Source: Okeania sp. SIO3I5 (lineage in GTDB: Bacteria; Cyanobacteriota; Cyanobacteriia; Cyanobacteriales; Microcoleaceae). From it: a DNA stretch of 59,450 nucleotides. The notes under the pieces were generated by a model. The model did not search any database. It saw only the letters and a list, made by a program, of their open reading frames with translations, and was not told the origin of the DNA. Shown in pieces: positions 28,070-38,100 of the stretch (positions are counted from its first letter, which is position 1; each line of letters starts with the position of its first letter). The stretch spans positions 1-59,450 of the forward strand of contig NZ_JAAHHT010000041.1 in assembly GCF_010672085.1 (NCBI RefSeq), given 5' to 3'. The position numbers were made by a program, and so were the translations under genes.

Positions 28070-29235
28070 AGCTCACTATTCCCTCAACAGTAAATGCTCC
28101 TGGGAATTTCTTTCTGATTATCTGAAGAGAGCCATTGATATCCGCATTAATCACTTTACCTGTTCCACTTCTAAACAAACCACGTTTGACTCGTTTTCCC
28201 ACATAGTTTTCCTGCTGACATGGCAATTCTAGGTCAAGTGCAGATGTTTTACTGGTGTAACAATCTTGCTGTTTCCATGACTTTGATGCCAGCAAGTTCA
28301 CATTTATAAGTTATCTGTTGAATTAGCTTAGAGTGAGGTATTTGGGTAAAGTTTTGGTTATTTTTTTTGCCTATCTTTGCACCTTGTTTCCAGTTATCAT
28401 TTTTGCCAATTACTACAGTACCAATATTATTTGTGGTTAAATACTCAACTACTAATTTACTGGTGTTATGCAGATAATTCTCCACAAAACGATTTCGGTT
28501 ATAGGTTAATGCTTCAATCTTACGGCTAGTTTTTTTCTGTCCCTTGAGAACACTTTGGTACTTGGCTTTACGTTTGTTATATAGTTGATTGACGCTTTTT
28601 AGTGGCTTCCCATTAATCAGCAGTGGTTTGACACCAAGCTTATTTGTAGCTAGAGCGACTATACTGTCAATTCCTAAGTCTATTCCGGCTACATATCTTG
28701 AGCGTATTTGGGGCTGATTTGTTTTTTCATACACTACTTCAATTATATAGCAGCTAGTAGCAGGTACTATCCTCACTTCGATTACAGTATCCACAACTAC
28801 AGGTATTTTGATATCACTCATGGATAAGTGACAAATACCCTTTTTTAAAGGTGCTTTATAGACTGATTCCTTTGAATATATAACTACATTTCGACCTTTG
28901 GTTTTGTCCTTGTACTTTGGTATTTTTGGTTTACCTAAAAACTTACAGGGATGTTTTGACCATTCAATGATTGCCTGAAAATAACCACGCCAAGTTGCAA
29001 CTAGGCATTTTATTATTTGTTTTGACACTTTAGTTGGTAATGCTCTATAGGCATCGCTATCTTTGGTGGCGTGATATAGCTTGGTTAAATCTAGACTTTT
29101 TCCGCAGTTGAAAAAATGCTAACGACAATAATAGTTAGCCAAGTTGTACAAGTTTTTTGACTTAAAGGCTAACTCATCACACACCCGCCAAAAGTTATGT
29201 GTTCGGTTAATAATATGTCTGTCAACAAGTCGCAT
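28029..29235 (-). pseudogene. tnpB: IS200/IS605 tnpB with one stop and one frameshift
   Basis: The minus strand from ATG 29235 reads MRLVDRHIINRTHNFWRVCD, then an in-frame TAG (YYCR-stop-HFF, about 29120), then the long middle frame 29028-28249 with RuvC motif GIDLGIDSIVALATN and YNKRKAKYQSVLKGQKKTSR. A +1 shift after KVMET (about 28262) leads into the frame ending TSALDLELPCQQENYVGKRV and GKVINADINGSLQIIRK. All TnpB regions are present, so the copy is recent but inactive. It lies between a STAND gene and its TPR partner and separates them. Confidence 0.85.
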
Positions 29236-29329
29236 TCACCTGAATTATTTCCTAAGCTTTAGTTACTTTTTTAAGATTAACACACTTTTCTGCTTCTAGC
29301 AACTACTTTCTACAATTTTCATTCAACAG

Positions 29330-32300
29330 TTAATCATCCTCTTTGACAAACTTCCTTCCTTTATTCAACAATTCAGTTGGTACATCTGCTGCCTCATATT
29401 TTGCTTTAGCTTCTGGATCAATATTTTGTAGAGTAACAATGAATGCTACTTTGTCAAGTTCTTTTGCTTTTTTGTACTTTTCTACTGAAGCCTCAATTTT
29501 TCCAACTCTAGCTAATTTTGTACCTTGCTCCATCAACTTCTCTGCTTCCTCTAATGATGCTGCCCAAGCTTTGAAATTTCGGTTGAGGTCGAGTTCTGGG
29601 TTCCATCGCAGTGCTTTTTTAAATGCAGTAACTGCTGCCTCCAGTTTTTCTACTTCCCCTCTAGTTTCCCTTGCCAGTTTTTCTCCCTCTATCACCCAAC
29701 TGAGAGCTGATATTTTAATTCTTTTGTTGGTTTGGCAAATCTTGAGTTTCTCTAGCTCTTGGGGATGGGCAATGAGATAATCATTTAACAATTCGCAACC
29801 ATAAGTGGTTAAATCTTCTATCCCCAAATGTCGCCACAATTTTACGGTCTTTTCACGAGTTGCAGTGGCAATGATCTCTCCATCAGGGCTAAAATCTACA
29901 TCGGATACAAAACTCTTATACCCTTCTAGAGTCTGTAACAACTGCCCCTGTAGGTTCCACAATTTCACTGTTTTATCATTACTTGCAGTTGCAATCATCT
30001 TGCCATCGGAACTAAAATCTACATCGGAGACTGAACTTTTATGCCCTTCTAGAGTTTGCAAAACTTGTCCCTGTAGGTTCCACAATTTCACTGTACCGCC
30101 ATCACTACCAGTTGCAATAGTCTTGCTATCAGGACTAAATGCTACATCAGATATCCTCTTGTTATGCCCTTCTAGAGTTTGCAAAACTTGTCCCTGAAGG
30201 TTCCATAATTTCACCTCACCATCATCAGTGAGGGTTGCAATAGTCTTTCCATCAGGGCTAAATACTACATCATAGACTGAACTATCATAACCTTGCAGAG
30301 TTTGTAACAACTTCCCCTCTAGGTTCCACAATTTGACTGTACCATGATCAGTGGTAGTTGCAATCATCTTTCCATAAGGACTCAATGCTACACCATTGAA
30401 AAAATCATCATATCCTTTTAGAGATTGCAATACTTGCCCCTGAAGATTCCACAATTTTATCTCACCATCATCGCTAACAGTTGTAATAGTTTTTCCATCA
30501 GGACTAAATGCTAAATCAGAAACGAAGTTACTATGACCTTCTAAAGTTTGCAATAACTCTCCTTCTTGGTTCCACAATTTGACCGTACCATTATCACTGG
30601 CGGTTGCAATAGTCTTTCCATCGGGACTAAATGCTAAATCAGAAACCAAGCTATTCTGACCTTTCAGAATTGGCAACAACTCCCCTTCTTGGTTCCACAA
30701 TTTGACCGTACCATTATCACTGGCAGTTGCAATAATTTTTCCATTGGGGCTAAATTCTACATTGGAGACCAAGCTATTATGAGCTTTTAGAGTTTGCAAC
30801 AACTGCCCCTTTAGGTTCCACAATTTGACCTCACCATCATCGCTGGCAGTTGCAATAGTCTTGCCATCGGGACTAAAATTTACACTTGATGGTTTATCAT
30901 CGTATGCTTCGAGAGTTTGCAGCAACTCTCCGTCAAGGTTCCACAGTTTCACCTTACCATCATCACTGGCAGTTGCAATAGTCTTGCCATCGGGACTAAA
31001 ATTTATATCCGAGGAGTGGTCTTTATGGCCTTTGATAGTCTGCAACACTTGCCCCTGAAGGTTCCATAATTTCACCGTACCGTCATCACTGGCAGTTGCA
31101 ATAGTCTTGCCATCGGGGCTAAAATCTATATCGGAGACCCCACCATTATGAGCTTTGATAGTCTGCAAAACTTGTCCCTGAAGGTTCCATAATTTCACCG
31201 TACCGTCATCACTGGCAGTTGCAATAGTCTTTCCATTGGGGCTAAAATCTATATCGGAGACCCCACTATTATAACCTGTCAAAGTTTGCAATAACTCCAT
31301 CTGAAAGTTCCATAATTTGACGCTACCATCATCACTGGCAGTTGCAATAGTCTTTCCATCGGAACTAAAATCTATATCGAAGACCCCACTATTATGACCT
31401 TTGAGAATTTGTAGTAACTGCCCCTGTTGGTTCCATAATTTGACCGTACCATCATCACTGGCAGTTGCAATAATCTTTCCATCGGAGCTAAAATCTATAT
31501 CGGAAACCTTATCATAATCCCTTGGGAGACGATTAAACTCTCTAAAATCATGTGGGTGATTTTTGTAAACTGCTTGTTGTAGAGCATTTGTAATAATGCT
31601 AGTTTCATTCGTTAATGGAAAACGATTATCTATTTGTTTTTGCCTAGCGTTCATTGCACTAATTAGTGCATCCAAACGCTGACCTAGAAGAGAATGTGCT
31701 TTAGCTTCATTTGCCTTAGCTAACATAGTTTGCTTCTCTGCCATTCTTCTTTCATGTTTGGCATCGAAACCAAGCACCGTCATTCCCATTGCCAATACTC
31801 CCATCACTAAGGCAGCAGTAACCCAACCTCTAACCAACTTCTTCTGCAAATGTAATTGGTTTTTTTCTGCCTGCTGTCGTTTTTCCCGCTCTTGTTTGAG
31901 TTCCTGTATTATTTCTCCTTCTTTTTTCTGCCGAATAAACTTCACCAAATAATCATGTACTAACTGATAGCGATCTGCTGGATTTTGTGGCAACAAAAAT
32001 ACTAAACCAGAATCTACAAAAATATTTAATACTAACTCTAACTCTTCGGCACTAAAATTACTTTCTTTCACCAACTCTGCTCTGGTTTTGAGGGGGCGAG
32101 TATTATTTTCATCGGTGAATAATACTAAGACTAACCAAGCTAATTTTTCATTCTCTGAACCACAGTCGCTTACTACTGATTCTAAATATCGTTCTACCAA
32201 TTCTGCTTTAGGATTATCTCCTAATTCTAAATATTTTTCCAAAGTTGTAATATTCTCTCTCTGCAATTGCGCTCCCATGACTTGCAACTCAATTGGACGA

Positions 32301-34504
32301 ATTTGTCCTAATTCTTCAGCTAAGTCTTCCACCAATTGTTCTGTTAATTTTTCATCAATTTTAAACAGAGAATTTGCTGTTAAACCTTGAATAACTGATT
32401 TTGCTTGTAACTGGGAAAAATTCCCTAAGCAATAAAGTATATTTTTACCTAAAATATCATTATTAATTGGTTCTAAATTACTCAGCTCCTGAAACTCTAA
32501 TAAATAATGAATGTAATCTGACCGTAGGGATAAAACTATTTTTACAAAGGAGATTTTTAAACATTCTTGGAGAAAATAAGCAAATGCTTGTTTCTGTTTT
32601 GCTTCCATATTTGCAAAGAAAAATTCCTCAAATTGGTCAAAAATTATTACGGTTAATAAATTTGATTCAGCATTATTTTTTAACCGTTCAAAAATTGCTT
32701 CAGCCGAATTTAGATTTTCTGAATTAACTGTTAAATTGGCAGTTGTTTGTAGTTTTTTCTCTAAAAATTTTCCTAATTCGGAAATCCAGTTCACATAAAC
32801 TCGCTGCACAACCACTATTAAATCACGAGTATCAATTGATTTTCCCTCTAAAGTCGGAATTAATCCTGCGTGTAAAATCGAACTTTTACCTACTCCTGAT
32901 TGCCCATGAATAACTATTAGTTTATAGTCAGGACGACCAATTCTTTCTAGCAATATTTGTACATCAGATTCTCGTCCAGATGAAGCTATTTCTTGAGTAA
33001 CTTTTTGTTGATTAATTTTTTGTTTTGACTGAGGCAATGCCGGATTCATATTGAGTTTAATATCTCTCAAGCGATTGGCACCGATAAAAGCCTGAAATCC
33101 AAATTGTTGTTCTATTTTTTGTCTTTCTTGCTTAATTTTAAAAGCCTTTATATATTGTTTTTGTTGGTAATAAATTTCTCGTAATTCTGTGAGAATATGA
33201 ATGTAAAATTCGGCATCATATTCAGGTTTAGTCGTATTTTTGGCTTTTTCTAAACAGGCTAGAGATGCTGGAATTTTACCTAAGCATTTTTCAGCTTTGG
33301 CTAGAGAAAATAAATATTTACCCTGATGATATGAAAACTCCCAATCTAAATTAATTTCTTCCTTTTTTGAGGTAGAATTAGATGCTTTAGCTAGGGTCTC
33401 GTTCAGAATTTTAATAGCTTTTTGAGCTAGTTTTTTGGCTTGTTTATAGTTATTTTTATTCAGTTCAACGGCAGCTAGAAAACTATAAGCACAAGCTTCT
33501 CGAAACGGATGGGAATAGGTTTGGTGTAATTCTATTGCTCTATGGGCAACAGTCTCTAACTTATCCCAAAGTTCTAAGGTTTGCAGAACTTCTCCCCAAG
33601 CATTGATAAATTTTGCTGCTAAGTCTGGGTAGTTAGCTTTTTCAAAGGTTTCTACTGACTTCTGATAATATGAGGCAGTCCGGGAACAACCTGTATCTTT
33701 GTCTACCCGATGCCAAAGTTCATAACTACGCCACAACAACCCCAGATAATAATAAGTGTGAGCTACTCGCACCTGGTTGTTCAGTTGTTCCCAAAGTTCG
33801 AGACTCCGTTGATAATGCTTTAATGCTGTTTCCTCCAAATTATCTGCTGTTCTACCTAAGACAAATTCTAAACCTGCTTCTAATTTTGGTTCTAAGTTAA
33901 CTCCTCTATTTGACAACTCTTGCTGTGCATCTAAGAGTTCTTGATACACAAATTCTCCCACACCCAAAGCGGTATGTTCCAAAAATATTCCCGCTCCATT
34001 CTCTAAGACTTTCTGATAAACACGATCGCTCGTTTGCTGAATAAAATCTATTAATTCTTGAGTGGGAGTTTCAAATACAGTCAGACTTGCCCAACTTTCA
34101 AAATCAGGAATTAAGCGAATAAACTTCCGGGAAACTTCTTTGTCTATCCATAAAAGTATTGGGAAGTGAAAATTATTTTTAAATTCCTCTCGGACTAACC
34201 CCATTGAAACCAGTAGTTGATCTACATCTGTTACTGACTCCAAACCCCAAACCATCAAAGCATCTGGTTGTTGATCTCGATCTCCTAACTGTTGGCCAAT
34301 AGTAGCATTAAGTTCTCCCGTTGACTTATCTAACTGCAACTTTGCTAAATCTCCAGAAAAAGATGCTTGGAGTTTTTCTATTAGGCGATCGCGCTGAGTT
34401 AGAGTATTACTACGGGCTAAAAATAGCCGGAACTCTCCTTGAGACATTTCTAGAGCAAATATTAGCTCGGACAATAATTCTGGATTATGATGAAAATTTG
34501 GCAT
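29330..34504 (-). CDS. NLR-like STAND protein: N-domain/TPR/NTPase/TM/WD40 (copy 2)
   Basis: 1724 residues. Residues 1-170 are an unrecognised domain (ALMVWGLESVTDVDQLL, FHFPILLWIDKE) shaped like a P-loop fold without Walker A. Residues 210-470 are TPR-type helices. The nSTAND-type NTPase follows: Walker A GQSGVGKSS at 534, Walker B LLTVIIFDQFEEF near 620, and SLRSDYIHYLLEF. After a coiled coil comes one membrane helix (GWVTAALVMGVLAMGMTVLGF, about 890-915), then 14 WD40 repeats (about 1000-1580) and a TPR-like tail. Proteins of this plan are STAND sensors or switches; immune or signalling roles are inferred. The last residues (TELLNKGRKFVKEDD) are the former start of the TPR gene, joined in frame. 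It starts at ATG 34504, with TCAGTTA heptamers right upstream and no Shine-Dalgarno. Confidence 0.85.
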   Translation of the reverse strand: MPNFHHNPELLSELIFALEMSQGEFRLFLARSNTLTQRDRLIEKLQASFSGDLAKLQLDKSTGELNATIGQQLGDRDQQPDALMVWGLESVTDVDQLLVSMGLVREEFKNNFHFPILLWIDKEVSRKFIRLIPDFESWASLTVFETPTQELIDFIQQTSDRVYQKVLENGAGIFLEHTALGVGEFVYQELLDAQQELSNRGVNLEPKLEAGLEFVLGRTADNLEETALKHYQRSLELWEQLNNQVRVAHTYYYLGLLWRSYELWHRVDKDTGCSRTASYYQKSVETFEKANYPDLAAKFINAWGEVLQTLELWDKLETVAHRAIELHQTYSHPFREACAYSFLAAVELNKNNYKQAKKLAQKAIKILNETLAKASNSTSKKEEINLDWEFSYHQGKYLFSLAKAEKCLGKIPASLACLEKAKNTTKPEYDAEFYIHILTELREIYYQQKQYIKAFKIKQERQKIEQQFGFQAFIGANRLRDIKLNMNPALPQSKQKINQQKVTQEIASSGRESDVQILLERIGRPDYKLIVIHGQSGVGKSSILHAGLIPTLEGKSIDTRDLIVVVQRVYVNWISELGKFLEKKLQTTANLTVNSENLNSAEAIFERLKNNAESNLLTVIIFDQFEEFFFANMEAKQKQAFAYFLQECLKISFVKIVLSLRSDYIHYLLEFQELSNLEPINNDILGKNILYCLGNFSQLQAKSVIQGLTANSLFKIDEKLTEQLVEDLAEELGQIRPIELQVMGAQLQRENITTLEKYLELGDNPKAELVERYLESVVSDCGSENEKLAWLVLVLFTDENNTRPLKTRAELVKESNFSAEELELVLNIFVDSGLVFLLPQNPADRYQLVHDYLVKFIRQKKEGEIIQELKQEREKRQQAEKNQLHLQKKLVRGWVTAALVMGVLAMGMTVLGFDAKHERRMAEKQTMLAKANEAKAHSLLGQRLDALISAMNARQKQIDNRFPLTNETSIITNALQQAVYKNHPHDFREFNRLPRDYDKVSDIDFSSDGKIIATASDDGTVKLWNQQGQLLQILKGHNSGVFDIDFSSDGKTIATASDDGSVKLWNFQMELLQTLTGYNSGVSDIDFSPNGKTIATASDDGTVKLWNLQGQVLQTIKAHNGGVSDIDFSPDGKTIATASDDGTVKLWNLQGQVLQTIKGHKDHSSDINFSPDGKTIATASDDGKVKLWNLDGELLQTLEAYDDKPSSVNFSPDGKTIATASDDGEVKLWNLKGQLLQTLKAHNSLVSNVEFSPNGKIIATASDNGTVKLWNQEGELLPILKGQNSLVSDLAFSPDGKTIATASDNGTVKLWNQEGELLQTLEGHSNFVSDLAFSPDGKTITTVSDDGEIKLWNLQGQVLQSLKGYDDFFNGVALSPYGKMIATTTDHGTVKLWNLEGKLLQTLQGYDSSVYDVVFSPDGKTIATLTDDGEVKLWNLQGQVLQTLEGHNKRISDVAFSPDSKTIATGSDGGTVKLWNLQGQVLQTLEGHKSSVSDVDFSSDGKMIATASNDKTVKLWNLQGQLLQTLEGYKSFVSDVDFSPDGEIIATATREKTVKLWRHLGIEDLTTYGCELLNDYLIAHPQELEKLKICQTNKRIKISALSWVIEGEKLARETRGEVEKLEAAVTAFKKALRWNPELDLNRNFKAWAASLEEAEKLMEQGTKLARVGKIEASVEKYKKAKELDKVAFIVTLQNIDPEAKAKYEAADVPTELLNKGRKFVKEDD

Positions 34505-34578
34505 TTCAGTTATCAGTTATAGCGCTAGGGAACAGGGAACAGGGAACAGGGAACAGCAGAAAACCACTGTAGTAGTGG

Positions 34579-34678
34579 ACTGGACTGTTTCAACTAAATT
34601 AGATTTGTCATTGCGAACGACAGTGAAGCAATCTCTAGAGAGTTTCCTATTGCATCATTTAAGATGAAACAGTCCAGT
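34579..34678. mobile_element. Family F inverted-repeat element (100 bp)
   Basis: ACTGGACTGTTTCA and TGAAACAGTCCAGT are inverted ends. Related single ends (AGACTGTTTCATC, AAACTGTTTCATC) occur at about 41380 and 41642. To the left are four GGAACAG heptamers (34528-34556); to the right is a GGTGCGTTA / TAACGCACC inverted repeat (34681-34707). All within the 245-bp gap between the two modules. Confidence 0.55.
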
Positions 34679-34749
34679 AGGGTGCGTTAATGAAATGTAA
34701 CGCACCGCCCCAAATATTTCGGTGCGTTACTAATTATTTAATTATAAGG

Positions 34750-35160
34750 CTAATTTCTCAATTCTTCCAAAACCTCCTCAGTAAATGGGTTTCCCCCTGC
34801 CTGGAGTGCTTTTATCCATTCTTGTCGTTTTGCTTTCTCCTCCTCATTGCTCGCCCATTCTACATAGACCTGAAAATCAGCGATCGCTCCTTCAATATCC
34901 CCTGTTAATGCTCTGGCAAGTCCGCGACTATCAAGAATATAGCTATCTTTTGGGTTAAGGGCAACTGCTTTTTCACAGGCAAACATCACATCAGCAGCTT
35001 TTTTATAAAGACTGCCATTCCAACAAAGGTAAGCCCAATAATCAGCAGAAATTTGATTGGGGTCGATTTTTTCTGCTGCTTGGTAGGAGGCGATCGCTTC
35101 CGTAACTTTTCCCTCCTCAACAAGTTCACTTCGTTTACACAACAATTCATTTGCTTGCAT
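34750..35160 (-). CDS. TPR partner protein of the NLR-like module (copy 1)
   Basis: About 137 residues when started at ATG 35160 (MQANELLCKRSEL); the frame can be extended to 35196 but that part overlaps the upstream gene. ATG 35160 overlaps the stop of the STAND gene (35147-35149) by 14 nt, a typical arrangement for translational coupling. Two to three TPR-like units (KVTEAIASYQAAEKIDPNQI, KKAADVMFACEKAVALNPKD, GLARALTGDIEGAIADFQVY) are followed by a short tail, KRQEWIKALQAGGNPFTEEV. It is likely a soluble adaptor that works with the large protein, whose own C-terminus is also TPR-like. The partner-protein role is inference from coupling and from co-duplication. Confidence 0.82.
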   Translation of the reverse strand: MQANELLCKRSELVEEGKVTEAIASYQAAEKIDPNQISADYWAYLCWNGSLYKKAADVMFACEKAVALNPKDSYILDSRGLARALTGDIEGAIADFQVYVEWASNEEEKAKRQEWIKALQAGGNPFTEEVLEELRN

Positions 35161-38100
35161 CGGGTGCCTCAGATTTAGCTTTAGCTTCTGGGTCAAGATT
35201 TTGTAAAGTAGGGATAAGTGCTACTTCATCAAGTTCTTTTGCTCGTTGGTATTTTTCTATTGCTTCCTCAATTTTTCCTTGTTTTGCTAATTTCGTTCCT
35301 TCCTCGATCAGTTTTTCCACCTCAACTAATGATTCTGCTCTAACTTTTGGGTTGAGGTTGAGGTCAGGGTTCCATTTCAGTGCTTTCTCAAACGCAGTAA
35401 CTGCTTCCTCAAGTTTTTCTGCTTCCCCCTTGCTTTCCCTTGCCAATTTCTCTCCTTCTATTACCCAACTATCAGAAGCTGCTTTCTTGCGTTCATCGGT
35501 GTGGCAAATCTCAAGTTCCTTTAACTCTTGAGGATTGGTAATTAGGTAATCATTTAACCACTGGCAACCAAGGTTAGTTAAATCTTCTATCCGCCAATTT
35601 GTCCAGAATTTCACTGTATTGTCAGCACTAGCAAAAGCAATAGTCTCTCCATCGGGACTAAATGCTACACCAAAGACCTCACTCTCATGGCCGGTGAGAG
35701 TCTGCAATAATTGACCCTGGCGGTTCCACAACTTCACTGTTTTGTCTAAACTCGCAGAAGCAATAGTCTCTCCATCGGGACTAAATGCTACACTCAATAC
35801 CCTATCCTCATGGTCTTTGAGAGTCTGCAACTCTTTCCCCTGACGGTTCCACAACTTCACTGTTTTGTCACCACTAGCAGTTGCAATAGTCTCTCCATCA
35901 GGACTAAATGCTACACCATAGACCCAATCCTCATGGCCAATGAGAGCCTGCAACTCTTTCCCCTGACGGTTCCACAACTTCACTGTTTTGTCACTACTTG
36001 CAGAAGCAACAGTCTCTCCATCGGGACTAAATGCTACACCATAGACCCAATCCTCATGGCCAATGAAAGTCTGCAACTCTTTCCCCTGACGGTTCCACAA
36101 CTTCACTGTTTTGTCTAAACTCGCAGAAGCAATAGTCTCTCCATCGGGACTAAATGCTACACCTCTGACCGAACTCTCATGGCCTTTTAGAGTCTGCAAC
36201 TCTTTCCCCTGAGGGTTCCACAACTTCACTGTTTTGTCAGCACTAGCAGTTGCAATAGTCTCTCCATCGGGACTAAATGCTACACCAATGACCCAATCCT
36301 CATGGCCAATGAGAGTCTGCAACTCTTTCCCCTGAGGGTTCCACAACTTCACTGTTTTGTCAGCACTAGCAGTTGCTATAGTCTCTCCATCGGGACTAAA
36401 TGCTACACCAATGACCTCACTCTCATGGCCAATGAGAGTCTGCAACTCTTTCCCCTGAGGGTTCCACAACTTCACTGTTTTGTCAGCACTAGCAGTTGCT
36501 ATAGTCTCTCCATCGGGACTAAATGCTACACCAATGACCTCACTCTCATGGCCAATGAGAGTCTGCAATAATTGACCCTGACGGTTCCACAACTTCACTG
36601 TTTTGTCACCACTCGCAGAAGCAATAGTCTCTCCATCGGGACTAAATGCTACACCAATGACCTCACTCTCATGGCCAATGAGAGTCTGCAATAATTGACC
36701 CTGACGGTTCCACAACTTCACTGTTTTGTCACGACTTGCAGTTGCTATAGTCTCTCCATCGGGACTAAATGCTACACCCCAGACCCAATCCTCATGGTCT
36801 TTGAGAGTCTGCAACTCTTTCCCCTGACGGTTCCACAACTTCACTGTTTTGTCTAAACTCGCAGAAGCAATAGTCTCTCCATCGGGACTAAATGCTACAC
36901 CCCAGACCGAACTCTCATGGCCTTTTAGAGTCTGCAATAATTGACCCTGACGGTTCCACAACTTCACTGTTCTGTCTAAACTCGCAGAAGCAATAGTCTC
37001 TCCATCGGGACTAAATGCTACACCTCTGACCTCACTCTTATGGCCGGTGAGAGTCTGCAATAATTGACCCTGACGGTTCCACAACTTCACTGTTTTGTCA
37101 CGACTTGCAGTTGCTATAGTCTCTCCATCGGGACTAAATGCTACACCCCAGACCTCACTCTCATGGCTCTGAAGACGGTTTAATTCTCTAAACTCTTCAT
37201 CATCGTTGCGTTTGTAAACTGCGATGTTGAGAGCATCTGTAATCTTGTTAGCTTCACCTGTTGCTTCAAATTCACCATCTACTTGTCTTTGCCTAGCTTT
37301 CATAGCAGTCATCAACCCATCCCATCTTTCACCTGACAGAGACAAGGTTCTCGACTCATTTGCCTGAGCAATAATGGTTTGTTGTTTTGCCCTCTTTTGT
37401 GCCTCTAAGGCAAATCTTGTCATCCCTCCTACCAATACTACCATCACCAAGGAAGCAACAACTCCAACTACCATCTTCTGCAACTCCTGACGTTTTTCTT
37501 CTGCCTGCCGTTGTTTTTCTTCTGCTTGCCGTCGTTTTTCTTGTTCCTGTTTCAGTTCTTTAAGTACCTGTTCCAACTGCCGTCGTTTTTCCCGTTCCTG
37601 TTTGAGTTCCTTTAATGTTTCATTTCCTTTCCTTTGCCGAATAAACCCAACCAAATAATCATGTACTAACTGATAGTGGTCTGCTGGATTTTCTGGCAAT
37701 AAAAATACCAAACCAGAATCTACAAAAATCTTTAATACTAACTCTAACTCTTCGGCACTAAACTTACTTTCTTTCAATAACTCTGCCTTAGTTTTCAGAG
37801 GGCGAGTATTATTTTCATCAGTGAACAATAGCAACATCAACCAAGCTAATTTTTCATTCTCTTCCCCACAATCTCTCACCACTGATGCTAAATATTCCTC
37901 TACCAAAACTGCTTTAGGATTCTCTCCTAATTCCAGATATTTTTCCACAGTAGTAATATTGTCACTCTGCAATTGTGCCCCTACTACTTGCAATTCTATC
38001 GGACGAATTTCTCCCAACTCCTGAGCTAAGTCTTCTACTAACTTTTCTGTCAGATTTTCATCTATTTTAAACTGAGAATTTGCTGTTAATCCTTCAATGA

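Noticed and set aside
35810-36571. Plus-strand repeat-containing frames opposite the WD40 region
   Set aside because: They are mirror images of the 123-bp WD40 repeats; the minus-strand frame has full domain structure.
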